Source: Listeria sp. PSOL-1 (GTDB lineage Bacteria > Bacillota > Bacilli > Lactobacillales > Listeriaceae). Taken from it: 64,000 nt of DNA. The translations under genes were made by a program, and so were the position numbers. Below are positions 36,197-44,681 of this stretch, piece after piece. Position 1 is the stretch's first letter, and each line of letters begins with the position of its first letter. The notes below the pieces were generated by a model. That model worked only from the letters and a program-made list of their open reading frames with translations. It ran no database searches and had not been told where the DNA came from. The stretch spans positions 1,302,001 through 1,366,000 of the forward strand of contig NZ_LR760298.1 of NCBI RefSeq assembly GCF_902806445.1, given 5' to 3'.

Positions 36197-37108
36197 TTAC
36201 AAGAAGATGGATACTACAATCATTACAACAAATAAAATGGTCATATAATTTAACGAGTAGACAAACATAAGACGTGCCCACTTTATGCTATCTCTCATTT
36301 TAAAACCATAAAGGCTAAGTATAAACCAACCCAAATTAAGTATAGTCGCTAACACGACATAAACCATGCCAAGCTGCATCATAAAAAAAGGTAAGATTGT
36401 AAGTAATACCACCCAAAATAACATGCTTTTCTTCGTGCGTTCAATTCCTTTTACTACAGGAAGCATTGGGATCCCTGCTGCTGCATATTCCTCTTTTCGC
36501 TTAATCGCAATGGCATAAAAATGTGGTGGCTGCCAACAAAACATCACGAGAAAGAGCATGATCGGAATGATGCTAATGTGTGGGAAAACAGCAAACCAAC
36601 CAATAAGCGGCGGTACTGCGCCAGATAAACTCCCAATGACCGTGTTAGAAACAAGTTTTCGTTTAGCAAATAGCGAATAAACAACCACATATAAAAACAT
36701 ACCAAAAACCCCAAGCAATCCCGCTTGCCAGGTTGTCATAAAGAGAATGATTATTCCTGCTAAACCAAGACAAGATGCCACAGTCAATGCTTGTTTTCCA
36801 GAAATTTTCCCTGTCATTGTTGGCCTGCTTTTTGTGCGTTCCATTATCCCATCAATATCACGATCAATCACATTATTAAAGGCCCCTGAAGACGCAACAA
36901 TAAGCGCAGAACCAATGATTGTATAAAAAAGAAGGTCAAGCTGCTGAAAAAAAGAAATCCCATTTAATTGAAATGCTAACCACATCCCAGTGAAAGCAGT
37001 AATTGTATTTGAATTAACAATCCCTATCTTAATCAATTCCGTAAAATCACGAACTGTAAATTTAGCTGAAACGTCTTGCAACTGATTCGTTTTTTCCATC
37101 TGAGTCAC
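36197..37108 (-). CDS. ctaB: Protoheme IX farnesyltransferase (heme O synthase)
   Basis: Integral membrane prenyltransferase that adds a farnesyl group to heme B, giving heme O. 303 residues with about eight to nine spans. The allylic-diphosphate motif is NVIDRDIDGIMERTKSRPT (near residue 80), and the second conserved loop is KRKEEYAAAGIPMLP. The start is GTG (MTQMEK) with GGGGG upstream, or the ATG nine bases later with AGGTGA upstream; both look possible. Divergent from ctaA across a 225-base gap, as in Bacillus, so both serve an aa3-type oxidase. Confidence 0.95.
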   Translation of the reverse strand: MTQMEKTNQLQDVSAKFTVRDFTELIKIGIVNSNTITAFTGMWLAFQLNGISFFQQLDLLFYTIIGSALIVASSGAFNNVIDRDIDGIMERTKSRPTMTGKISGKQALTVASCLGLAGIIILFMTTWQAGLLGVFGMFLYVVVYSLFAKRKLVSNTVIGSLSGAVPPLIGWFAVFPHISIIPIMLFLVMFCWQPPHFYAIAIKRKEEYAAAGIPMLPVVKGIERTKKSMLFWVVLLTILPFFMMQLGMVYVVLATILNLGWFILSLYGFKMRDSIKWARLMFVYSLNYMTILFVVMIVVSIFL

Positions 37109-37159
37109 CTGTATTCCCCCTTAAGTCAAAAATCGCATGAACAGCCCCACTATCTTTCT

Positions 37160-37189
37160 ATTATGTGGAAAAATGACGCCGCTTGTCAA
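37160..37189 (-). promoter_or_regulatory. Candidate sigma-A promoter of ctaB
   Basis: Minus strand TTGACA (37189-37184), 18 bases, CATAAT (37165-37160), about 50 bases before the ctaB start. Confidence 0.65.
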
Positions 37190-37231
37190 TTAATCGGCTT
37201 AAACATATCGTTACCCAATGATCATACTTTC

Positions 37232-37260
37232 TTTACTTATCCTATAAAACACGCTAAAAT
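37232..37260 (+). promoter_or_regulatory. Candidate sigma-A promoter of ctaA
   Basis: TTTACT (37232-37237), 17 bases, TAAAAT (37255-37260), 73 bases before the ctaA ATG. About 40 bases separate its -35 from that of ctaB, so a regulator bound between them could affect both. Confidence 0.55.
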
Positions 37261-37333
37261 AAATTTTATAAGCAGCAAGTCACCTAGAGTCTACATAAAT
37301 TACATATACACTAAAGAGGAGATTTGATTTCAT

Positions 37334-38248
37334 ATGAAGAAATTTTTGAAAGTCTGGTCCGTCTTAACCATCATTGCGATGACATTTGTTGTTTTTGGCG
37401 GCGCTTTAGTAACAAAAACTGGTTCTGCTGACGGTTGTGGTAACTCTTGGCCACTTTGTAACGGACAGCTTGTTCATTTAACCGATATCACACCAGAAAA
37501 ACTAATCGAAGTTGCGCATCGTTTCACTACTGGTATTAGCTCTATTTTTGTTATTATTTTAGCTATTTGTGCTTGGCGTTTAATTAAAGATCGTCGTGAA
37601 ACAAAGCCGCTTGCCATTATCGCCATCCTTTTTTTAATTTTACAAGCTTTTATGGGAGCAGCTGCCGTGATTTGGGGGCAAAATCCTTATATTATGGCAC
37701 TTCATTTTGGTATTTCCATTATTTGTTATTCTGCGATTGTTTTACTAGCACTCCTTATTTTTGAAGTCGATCGAAAATTCGATGCACGCTATCTAGTTAT
37801 GGAACGCAAATTACGCTTGCATATTTATTTTTTAACACTATATACTTACATTACCGTTTATACTGGAGCACTCGTACGCCATGAAAAAGCAAGTCTGGCT
37901 GTTCCTGCTTGGCCTTTTCAAAATGGACAATTTATCTGGCCACATTCCATTCAAGATTACGTTCAGTACCTCCACCGCGCTGCTGCGTTTTTACTTGTGA
38001 TATGGATCCTCTATGTTACATATCTGATCTTCCGTCATTACAAACATTATCGTGTGCTCACTTATGGTATGGTCCTTGCTATCATCCTTGTTGCACTTCA
38101 GACTTTGACTGGCATCATGTCCGTTATAACAAGTGTTAACCTTTATGTAGCATTATTCCATAGTCTAATTATTACGATTTTATTTGCGCTATTTTGCTAT
38201 CTTAGTCTACTTGCTACCCGCAGCCAAAAAAATCGCTTGCAAATTTAA
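37334..38248 (+). CDS. ctaA: Heme A synthase
   Basis: Membrane oxygenase that converts heme O to heme A for cytochrome oxidase. 304 residues with eight spans in two four-helix halves. The extracellular cysteine pair is GSADGCGNSWPLCNGQ (residues about 35-44). Heme-ligand type histidines are in EVAHRFTTGISS, MALHFGISI, YLHRAAAFLL and ALFHSLIIT. The second half has GALVRHEKASLAVPAWPFQNGQ in place of the cysteine motif, normal for the Bacillus type. AGAGGAG upstream. Ends just before a perfect 17-bp terminator stem. Confidence 0.95.
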   Translation: MKKFLKVWSVLTIIAMTFVVFGGALVTKTGSADGCGNSWPLCNGQLVHLTDITPEKLIEVAHRFTTGISSIFVIILAICAWRLIKDRRETKPLAIIAILFLILQAFMGAAAVIWGQNPYIMALHFGISIICYSAIVLLALLIFEVDRKFDARYLVMERKLRLHIYFLTLYTYITVYTGALVRHEKASLAVPAWPFQNGQFIWPHSIQDYVQYLHRAAAFLLVIWILYVTYLIFRHYKHYRVLTYGMVLAIILVALQTLTGIMSVITSVNLYVALFHSLIITILFALFCYLSLLATRSQKNRLQI

Positions 38249-38260
38249 TAGCACAAATTC

Positions 38261-38337
38261 AAAAAGACTAAAATTAGTAGGTCAAGATCAAGCTTGTCGC
38301 TGATCCATTTCTCATACCCGCTAATTTTAGTCTTTTT
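38261..38337. terminator. Bidirectional terminator between ctaA and the MOSC gene
   Basis: Perfect 17-bp arms AAAAAGACTAAAATTAG (38261-38277) and its complement (38321-38337), A- and T-runs at the ends, 43-base loop. It overlaps the last codon of the MOSC gene on the minus strand. The loop itself contains a smaller stem (GATCA/TGATC) and a fragment similar to the dispersed palindromes. Confidence 0.85.
38290..38317 (+). repeat. Partial palindrome fragment F inside terminator loop
   Basis: AGCTTGTCGCTGATCCATTT followed by CTCATACC resembles the right end of copy B (CACTTGTCGCCGATTTATTT then TGTGTATG) and copy C (AGCTTGCGCTGATTTATTT). The match is about 20 bases, so it is suggestive only. Confidence 0.4.
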
Positions 38338-38974
38338 ATTTCAGCTTTTTTTCTACTGCTGCACGGTAACGCTCAGACAAAGCTGGCACCGCTAAAATCC
38401 GCTTAAAAGCAGCAAGATCGCCTTTCCTATGTAAGATCATTTCATGGCAATAACTAACCGTTATCTGATGTGGATCTTGTTTTAAACGAACCAACTCATC
38501 ACCTAATTGAATTTTTCCGCTTCTAATAGTACGGCATAAGTATCCAGTATATCCTGTTTTTCGCACCATTTCATAAAGCTCTGGCATAGCATTATATTTC
38601 GCAATGGTTGAGCAAGGGTTACGCGCTTCGGTTACTTGAAAGACAGCATCGCCTGCCTGAAATAGATCACCAATGGCTACGTCGGTCTCTAGCATATTTG
38701 TGACTGTTAAATTTTCTCCAAATGCAGCATCTGGTAATTTCTTTTGAAACGTTTCTTCAAATAAGACGTAGTGCTCTGCTGGAAAGATACAAACGGTTCG
38801 ATCTGGTCCCCCGTGATACTTAAGATGAAAAGATCCATCATTTTGAAAACCTTCTTCTGTCAAAAAAGCTTCTTTAACCGCTTGCTTTTTTATTCCAGTC
38901 ATCATGTTTTGATCGCTTTGAAAAGTCATTTCTTTTGGTTTACCAACAGCTAAATGTACAATTCTTCTCACCAT
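38336..38974 (-). CDS. MOSC-domain protein, YiiM-like
   Basis: 212-residue MOSC-domain protein. The MOSC core includes KYHGGPDRTVCIFPAEHYVLFEETF, AFGENLTVTNMLETDVAIGDLFQAGDAVFQVTEARNPCSTIAKY. The last segment carries the conserved cysteine (RNPCSTIA) that holds molybdenum cofactor sulfur or substrate sulfur in the family. The YiiM C-terminal 3-alpha region follows. E. coli YiiM reduces 6-N-hydroxylaminopurine with Moco; whether this protein does so is unproven, and no molybdopterin genes are in the window. AGGAGG lies ten bases before the ATG. Confidence 0.88.
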   Translation of the reverse strand: MVRRIVHLAVGKPKEMTFQSDQNMMTGIKKQAVKEAFLTEEGFQNDGSFHLKYHGGPDRTVCIFPAEHYVLFEETFQKKLPDAAFGENLTVTNMLETDVAIGDLFQAGDAVFQVTEARNPCSTIAKYNAMPELYEMVRKTGYTGYLCRTIRSGKIQLGDELVRLKQDPHQITVSYCHEMILHRKGDLAAFKRILAVPALSERYRAAVEKKLK

Positions 38975-38993
38975 GCGTTAGAATCCTCCTAAC

Positions 38994-39320
38994 TTAGATA
39001 CGATCTGTTGCAACTTTAACAACACGTACGATCACCCAGATAAAAACGATCAAGTTCATTAAAAGGATAAAACCTACACCTAAAATAGAAAGGACAATCA
39101 GCCCATCATCTACTGCTACCCCTAAGCCGTAAATTCCAAGAATAAGGAGGAAGAGAAGATTGATAATCGATGGCAGAATGTTAACAAATAAAGCTGTTTT
39201 TGCATGCTTTTTAACGTAATTACTAGAAACAGCAACCCAAATGATAATTGGCAAAATGATCGGCAAGAAAAAATAACTTAAATAAGCCAAAATGGCAAGA
39301 AGTTTGTCATTGTTTCGCAA
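38994..39320 (-). CDS. DUF4870-type small membrane protein
   Basis: 108 residues, three hydrophobic segments (about 7-28, 42-62 and 76-98). The pattern LLAILAYLSYFFLPIILPIIIWVAVSSNYVKKHAKTALFVNI, in which the second segment follows a KxHAxxA motif, fits the DUF4870/Tic20-like family. Start is TTG with GGAGGAG eight bases upstream. Function unknown. It lies 19 bases upstream of the MOSC gene in the same direction and is probably co-transcribed with it. Confidence 0.8.
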   Translation of the reverse strand: MRNNDKLLAILAYLSYFFLPIILPIIIWVAVSSNYVKKHAKTALFVNILPSIINLLFLLILGIYGLGVAVDDGLIVLSILGVGFILLMNLIVFIWVIVRVVKVATDRI

Positions 39321-39369
39321 ATTCGCTACTCCTCCTTCACTCTTTTCTTCGTAAATTGGTGTTTAGCCT

Positions 39370-39711
39370 TTATTTGTAATGAATTTCACCAATTTTTAAC
39401 ATGAGACTGAGCGCACTGAATTTTTCATCGCTCGTATGAAGTTTTGTCTCATCTTGAAATTTAATTGGTGCAGCTGTAATCTCTTCTTGTTTTTTTGAGA
39501 AATAGTTTGCTTCAAGTCCTAGCTGTTCAGTAATATTCGCTATGTACCTATTAAATTTGTTGCCATTTCTCATTCTACCTGTTGTAATACTTGCCATTGT
39601 GCTTTGTGAAATCCCGGCTACCTTTGCAAATGTTCTTTGCGTATATCCATTTAATTTTATATATAATGAAATGTTATTAGCAATTCTTTGTTTTTCTACG
39701 CTACTTTTCAT
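39370..39711 (-). CDS. XRE-family HTH regulator
   Basis: 113 residues from MKSSVEKQRIANNISLYIKLNGYTQ; GGGAGG lies eight bases upstream. A longer in-frame reading to 39834 lacks a ribosome site. The Cro/C1-type helix-turn-helix spans about 8-65, with TQRTFAKVAGISQSTMASITTGRM as the DNA-contacting helices. Residues 70-113 form a short tail that could mediate dimers or ligand contact. Target unknown. Immediate neighbours are hemH (upstream on the same strand) and the DUF4870 gene. Confidence 0.8.
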   Translation of the reverse strand: MKSSVEKQRIANNISLYIKLNGYTQRTFAKVAGISQSTMASITTGRMRNGNKFNRYIANITEQLGLEANYFSKKQEEITAAPIKFQDETKLHTSDEKFSALSLMLKIGEIHYK

Positions 39712-39849
39712 TTTACTAACCTCCCGTGCTTTCTTACTACAATTTATATTATCCCCCAAAAAAATGAGAACCCGATTAAAAAAGGATAGTATTATGGTAA
39801 TAATTAAGAAAGCGCTTTTCTTAAGACAAAGCACACCACATCAAATTAC

Positions 39850-40782
39850 TTAGCTCATCTCCTGATATGCCTTTTTGACGACCGTTTTTAATACATCCAA
39901 AAATGTTGGATCTGCATTTGGCATTGGCGGGCGATGATAAGCTACTTGTAACTTATCTGTGATCACTTTACATTCGTAATCATTATCGTACAGCACTTCA
40001 AGGTGATCTGCCACAAATCCTACAGGTGCATAAATGAAATGTTGATAGTGATTTGTTTGATAAAGCTGCTCTGTTAAATCTTGGACATCAGGGCCTAGCC
40101 AAGGAACGCCTGTTTTGGCTTCACTTTGAAAACCGAGTGCGACATGCGGAACAATCACTTTTTCTGCAATTAAATCTGCTGTTTCCTGTAATTGCTTTGG
40201 ATAGGGATCACCGTATTCTTTAATCTTCTCTGGTAGACTATGAGCAGAAATAATTAAGATGGCTTTGTCTAGTTCAGCTTCAGGAATCTGACGTGCAACT
40301 TCATTAATACGCGCTGCCCACATCTCAATAAATTTGGGCTCAAGATACCATTCATCAATCGTTTTGATCTTTAAATCACCCAATTTTGAAGCGGCAGTCA
40401 GCGCACGTTCATTATATGATTTAACACTAAAGCTTGAATAGTGCGGTGCAAGAACAATAGAAATGGCTTCTGTTATACCATCTTGATGCATCTTTGCTAC
40501 AGCATCTTCAATAAAGGGTTCAATATGTTTTAAGCCAACGTAGACTTTGAATTCAACCCCAGCCTCTTGTGCATTTAATACACGTTCTAAACCGTAAGCT
40601 TGTTCTTCTGTAATTTTCGCAAGTGGTGATAAGCCACCAATCGCCTGATAACGTTCACGCAAATCAGCAACCATTTCAGCTGTTGGCCTCTTGCCGCGCC
40701 TAATATCTGTATAATAACGTTCAATATCTGCATCGCTATATGGCGTTCCATAAGCCATCACTAACAGCCCTATTTTCTTCAT
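39850..40782 (-). CDS. hemH: Coproporphyrin ferrochelatase (HemH/CpfC)
   Basis: Inserts iron into coproporphyrin III in the Gram-positive heme route. 310 residues, the short monofunctional length of Firmicutes without a 2Fe-2S cluster. Conserved elements are MAYGTPYSDADIERYYTDIRRGKRP at the N-terminus, the metal-site histidine region IISAHSLPEKIKEYGDPYP and FIYAPVGFVADHLEVLYDNDYEC. It overlaps hemE by four bases. CpfC is the correct biochemical name if the coproporphyrin route is used; hemY and hemQ are not in the window. Confidence 0.95.
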   Translation of the reverse strand: MKKIGLLVMAYGTPYSDADIERYYTDIRRGKRPTAEMVADLRERYQAIGGLSPLAKITEEQAYGLERVLNAQEAGVEFKVYVGLKHIEPFIEDAVAKMHQDGITEAISIVLAPHYSSFSVKSYNERALTAASKLGDLKIKTIDEWYLEPKFIEMWAARINEVARQIPEAELDKAILIISAHSLPEKIKEYGDPYPKQLQETADLIAEKVIVPHVALGFQSEAKTGVPWLGPDVQDLTEQLYQTNHYQHFIYAPVGFVADHLEVLYDNDYECKVITDKLQVAYHRPPMPNADPTFLDVLKTVVKKAYQEMS

Positions 40783-41840
40783 AAATGATCACCTTTTTTT
40801 AAAAATTTTTCACTTTGTTGATGAACGTGCTTCGTCAATTTTTGTAACATTTGCGGTGAAACTTCCGGGAAAACTCCATGCCCTAAATTAAAGATAAAGC
40901 CACGTCTTTTTACTGCTTCTAGTAAAATTTGGTCTGCTACATGAAGACATTTTTCTTCTGCAAGTAATAGTGACGGATCTAAGTTCCCCTGTAGTGCCTT
41001 GCCACGTGTAAGTTCTCTTGCCTGATTAACAGACACACGCCAATCAAATCCCAAAACATCAACGGATAGATCAGAGAATGAGTTTAGCAAATGTGAAGCT
41101 CCGACTGCTTGCATGATAATCGGTGTATCTGGATAAATCGCTTTAACTTGTTGCACTATTTTAGACGCTGTGGGCTTAATATATTCATCATAATCAGCAA
41201 GACTTAATGATCCCGCCCACGAATCAAATAATTGTACTGCACTTGCGCCAGCGCCAATTTGAGCAATTAAATAATCAGTAATCATTTGCCCAAGCTTTTC
41301 CATCAAAAACGACCAAGTAGCTGGGTCTTTATACATTAACGCTTTCGTTCGATGATAATTCCGTGACGGACCTCCTTCAACTAAATAACTAGCAATCGTG
41401 AATGGGGCACCAGAAAAACCAATAAGTGGAACTTCTAATTGTTCGCTCGTTAACAAACGAATGGTTTCTAATATGTAAGGCAGGTCTTTCGCTACATCTA
41501 ATGTCCCTAAGCGCTCTACATCTTGGAATTTCTGGATCCGCTGAGGAATCACTGGGCCAATCCCGCTTTTTATTTCAACGTCAATCCCCATCCCAACGAG
41601 TGGTGTCATAATATCTTTGTACAAAATAGCGGCATCCACACCGTAGTTTTCGACAGGTAAACGCGTTACATAAGCGCACAGTTCAGGTTCATGCGTCATT
41701 TCGAATAAGGAATATTTTTCTTTAAGCTTGCGATATTCCGGTTGTGATCTCCCGGCTTGTCTCATATACCATACAGGAATTTTTTCAACAGCTTCTCTTT
41801 TAGCCGCCCGCAAGAACAAATCATTTGTTATCTTAGCCAA
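40779..41840 (-). CDS. hemE: Uroporphyrinogen decarboxylase
   Basis: Decarboxylates uroporphyrinogen III to coproporphyrinogen III. The start is placed at a TTG (LAKITNDLFLRAAKREAVEKIPVW), because GGAAGGAAG lies about seven bases upstream. The ATG 18 bases earlier has no ribosome site. 353 residues. Diagnostic motifs are PVWYMRQAGRSQPEYRKLKEKYS, LYKDIMTPL, IGFSGAPFTIASYLVEGGPSRNYH and FNLGHGVFPEVSPQML. Operon with hemH, divergent from hmoB. Confidence 0.95.
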   Translation of the reverse strand: MAKITNDLFLRAAKREAVEKIPVWYMRQAGRSQPEYRKLKEKYSLFEMTHEPELCAYVTRLPVENYGVDAAILYKDIMTPLVGMGIDVEIKSGIGPVIPQRIQKFQDVERLGTLDVAKDLPYILETIRLLTSEQLEVPLIGFSGAPFTIASYLVEGGPSRNYHRTKALMYKDPATWSFLMEKLGQMITDYLIAQIGAGASAVQLFDSWAGSLSLADYDEYIKPTASKIVQQVKAIYPDTPIIMQAVGASHLLNSFSDLSVDVLGFDWRVSVNQARELTRGKALQGNLDPSLLLAEEKCLHVADQILLEAVKRRGFIFNLGHGVFPEVSPQMLQKLTKHVHQQSEKFLKKGDHL

Positions 41841-41932
41841 CTCTGCACTTCCTTCCATTGTTCAAATCTGAACTAGACTACATTAAAGAATACTAAATAT
41901 ATCGCTTAAAACCAAATAAATTGCCTAGCGTT

Positions 41933-41960
41933 TTGAATTTATAAAAATTGGGAATAAAAT
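41933..41960 (+). promoter_or_regulatory. Candidate sigma-A promoter of hmoB
   Basis: TTGAAT (41933-41938), 16 bases, TAAAAT (41955-41960), 28 bases before the hmoB start. No Fur-type palindrome was recognised in this divergent gap. Confidence 0.5.
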
Positions 41961-41988
41961 ATAAGTCATACCACTAGGAAAGCAGGTC

Positions 41989-42498
41989 ATGGAAATGAAA
42001 AACATTTATATAACAACAGGGACAGAACATTTTTTACGGCAAATCTTAAATGATCACCCATCTGATAACATTCTTTTACTGCAAAACTATAATCAGTCGC
42101 TTTTATTACAAGAAAGCTCTGACCCTACAGTTTTTAAAGAAGAAAGTACGTATCATTTGCTGCAAAATCGCGGTGAAATAAAAGGGAGCGGTAGCGTCGT
42201 ATTCGAATATATTATGGTACGTGATGAAGAAATCCCCCTTTTTCTAAAACTTTATCAAAATCTAAGCGTTCATTTTAACGAAACAGCTGGTTTGCAATGT
42301 ATTCAGCTCGGACAGTCTCTAAAAAATAATAAGTTTATTATCATTATGTTCTGGGACAATGCATCTGATTATCCTCTTTGGAAAAAAACACCACATTACC
42401 AAGAAATCGTGAAAGTCATGGAAAGCAACAATACACAGATTGGCTTTTCACATACAGATATTTATCATTTTCCTGAATTTACGCATGATGCTAAATAA
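41989..42498 (+). CDS. hmoB: Heme-degrading monooxygenase, HmoB/Isd-LmHde type
   Basis: 169 residues. The C-terminal ABM/IsdG-type ferredoxin-like domain (about 65-165) includes VFEYIMVRDEEIPLFLKLYQNLSVHF, FIIIMFWDNASDYPLWKKTPHYQEIV and a histidine in TPHY that fits the heme ligand. The N-terminal 60 residues form the extra, degenerate subdomain seen in B. subtilis HmoB and the Listeria homologue. It opens heme to biliverdin-like products and releases iron. Location divergent from hemEH fits heme turnover. The catalytic Asn of IsdG proteins cannot be assigned with certainty here. Confidence 0.88.
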   Translation: MEMKNIYITTGTEHFLRQILNDHPSDNILLLQNYNQSLLLQESSDPTVFKEESTYHLLQNRGEIKGSGSVVFEYIMVRDEEIPLFLKLYQNLSVHFNETAGLQCIQLGQSLKNNKFIIIMFWDNASDYPLWKKTPHYQEIVKVMESNNTQIGFSHTDIYHFPEFTHDAK

Positions 42499-42540
42499 AA
42501 AGCTTGATGTGGTCTATTTAAAGATCACACCAAGCTTTTT
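42497..42540. terminator. Bidirectional terminator between hmoB and ecsB
   Basis: 18-base arms AAAAAGCTTGATGTGGTC (42497-42514) and GATCACACCAAGCTTTTT (42523-42540), 16 of 18 complementary, with an eight-base loop and A/T runs at both ends. It serves both convergent genes. Confidence 0.92.
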
Positions 42541-42544
42541 TATT

Positions 42545-43768
42545 TTATTGATACATTTTTTTCATCCGATAAGGTATATAGATAAACGTGAAAATAACAA
42601 CAAAAAGTAAGTTAATTGCTAAACATAACATACCACCAATTGATCCATTTTCAGCAATTTCAATAATACTAAATAAAACGGCTTGTCCAACTAATAATAT
42701 CCGAATGAAGTGAACAAAGCTTCTGCGCTCAATTTTCGGTTCTACTGGATAAAGTTTCATCATTAGCTGCCCATCAAAATGTTTCAACATCGGAATAAAT
42801 TGAAAACCCGTTAAGTAGAGAAAAAGTAATGAAAATAATAAATTTAAATATAGACCTTGAATAAAAATGATCAAAATCGCGCAAATAACTGTTAATCTTA
42901 CATAAAGACCAATATATTCATTCGTCCTGACAAAAGTTCTGCTCCATAAAAAAGCAAAAGTTTTGCGCTTGGCATACGGAATTGGTTTATAAAGAAAATC
43001 CAGATAGGCTCTTCTTTTCACAGTCCCCTTTAAGTGAGGAACATCTGTAAACAAGTTCACCAAACGATAAAAACGGTTCATTCGTGCTTCTTCTTTAACG
43101 ATCAAAAGCTCAAAACGCAACGTTACATCTTTCGTTCGTTGCAAAATAGCAGCATAACTCACCAATAAAACAACAATCGTAATTGGAATCGTCCATAGCA
43201 AATGAAATGCTAAAACAAGATAAATCAATAACGCACTTAAAATAACGCGGAAATAAAGCCATGCGGTATCACTATTATCAAGCTTTAACGCTTGAAAAGA
43301 AAAACCAACGTTCCAACACTTAATCAAAATAAGCGCGACTAACAAACCAAAAAAGCGGCTATAAGAATATCCTGTTATCGCTGTATACATTGGCATTGCA
43401 GCACCAAGGATGATCACAAAAGAATAACTCTGTAGCCAAAAACTAGCCACTTGTGCTTTTCGAAAATATGGTGCCATTCCTTTTTCTTGTACAATTAAAT
43501 AAACAGAATCAGCGCGTTTAAGCAAAGTTACAATTTGACCAGCACAAATAGCTACCGTCAATAACACAACCATAAGCGGAATACCAGGAAATCCAGGCTT
43601 AAGTGTCTTTACCCAGTCAGCATAATAAAAAATAAGCGCGCCAATCCCAATAAGCAAGACAAGTAACAGATGATCATTAAACATATAGCGGAGATACTTA
43701 ACTAATTCATCTGTATAATGACTATAGCGTTTCTTCCATAACTCATTACTATTAAAGTTCAGCTTCAT
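42545..43768 (-). CDS. ecsB: ABC transporter membrane protein EcsB
   Basis: Membrane subunit of the EcsAB transporter, 407 residues. At least eight hydrophobic segments in two groups (about 33-75, 115-205 and 285-400), with long charged cytoplasmic loops (KRRAYLDFLYKPIPYAKRKTFAFLWSRTFVRTNEY). In B. subtilis, loss of Ecs lowers protein secretion and competence through intramembrane protease RasP; Ecs of S. aureus has similar effects. It overlaps the 3' end of ecsA by 17 bases. The transported substrate is not known. Confidence 0.93.
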   Translation of the reverse strand: MKLNFNSNELWKKRYSHYTDELVKYLRYMFNDHLLLVLLIGIGALIFYYADWVKTLKPGFPGIPLMVVLLTVAICAGQIVTLLKRADSVYLIVQEKGMAPYFRKAQVASFWLQSYSFVIILGAAMPMYTAITGYSYSRFFGLLVALILIKCWNVGFSFQALKLDNSDTAWLYFRVILSALLIYLVLAFHLLWTIPITIVVLLVSYAAILQRTKDVTLRFELLIVKEEARMNRFYRLVNLFTDVPHLKGTVKRRAYLDFLYKPIPYAKRKTFAFLWSRTFVRTNEYIGLYVRLTVICAILIIFIQGLYLNLLFSLLFLYLTGFQFIPMLKHFDGQLMMKLYPVEPKIERRSFVHFIRILLVGQAVLFSIIEIAENGSIGGMLCLAINLLFVVIFTFIYIPYRMKKMYQ

Positions 43769-44504
43769 CGGCCTCTTCTTCCTTCGTTAACTGAATATAG
43801 ATTTCATCAAGAGATGCCCCGCTCATCATAAACTGTTCTTGCAAATCGGAAAGTGTTCCCTCAGCCCGAATTCTTCCCTGATGTAGAATGATAAAACGAT
43901 CACAATACTTTTCCGCTGTTGCAAGAATATGAGTGGACATCAAAATACTAGCACCTTTATCACGCATCTCTTTAATCCAATTAAGCAGTGACGCAATGCC
44001 GAGCGGATCTAACCCGACAAATGGTTCATCAATAATATACAATTTAGGCTCAATCAAAAAAGCAGACATAATCATGACTTTTTGCTTCATTCCTTTAGAA
44101 AAATGAGCAGGAAACCAATTTAATTTGTTCTCTAAACGAAATTCTTTTAAAAGCGGTGTTATTCGCGTTTTAAATTCTTCTTCGCTTAAGCCATAAGCCA
44201 TTGCTGTTAATTCCAAATGTTCATTTAACGTTAGCTCATCATAAAGTACAGGGGTTTCTGGAATATAAGCAAATTCTGAACGATAGGCCTCAATGTCTTC
44301 TGTTAACGTTTTGCCATTAATTTTAATTATCCCTTTTTTGGGCTGCATTAAACCAGTAATATGCTTAATCGTTGTACTTTTTCCAGCACCATTTAAACCA
44401 ATTAAGCCAATAATTTGTTTTTCATCAATTTTAAAGGAAACATCTTTTAAAACGGGTCTTTTTGTGTATCCTCCAGTAAGATGCTCAACCTCTAATAAGG
44501 CCAT
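43752..44504 (-). CDS. ecsA: ABC transporter ATPase EcsA
   Basis: ATP-binding subunit of EcsAB, 250 residues. Walker A GLNGAGKST (about 36-44), Q-loop AYIPETPVLYDEL, signature region HFSKGMKQKVMIMSAFL, Walker B LYIIDEPFVGLDPLG and H-switch STHILATAEKYCD. The signature reads SKGMK in place of the standard SGGQ, which is normal for EcsA. Divergent from hit; transcription starts in the roughly 170-base gap between them. Confidence 0.94.
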   Translation of the reverse strand: MALLEVEHLTGGYTKRPVLKDVSFKIDEKQIIGLIGLNGAGKSTTIKHITGLMQPKKGIIKINGKTLTEDIEAYRSEFAYIPETPVLYDELTLNEHLELTAMAYGLSEEEFKTRITPLLKEFRLENKLNWFPAHFSKGMKQKVMIMSAFLIEPKLYIIDEPFVGLDPLGIASLLNWIKEMRDKGASILMSTHILATAEKYCDRFIILHQGRIRAEGTLSDLQEQFMMSGASLDEIYIQLTKEEEADEAEL

Positions 44505-44681
44505 ATTAAGACTTCCTCCTCTACTTCCTCATCTGTTAGCAAAATGATTTTATCTTAATGATAGCATATTTTTATCTATTTCTCTAAAAAAACTTTAAGA
44601 TTTGATTATAAAGCATGATTTTCCTAATGTTTTGTGGTAAATTAAATGATAGATACATATTGATGAAAGGTGGCCTTAGTA

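Noticed and set aside
41859-41988. Fur box between hemE and hmoB
   Set aside because: No sequence close to GATAATGATAATCATTATC was found, only A/T-rich DNA.
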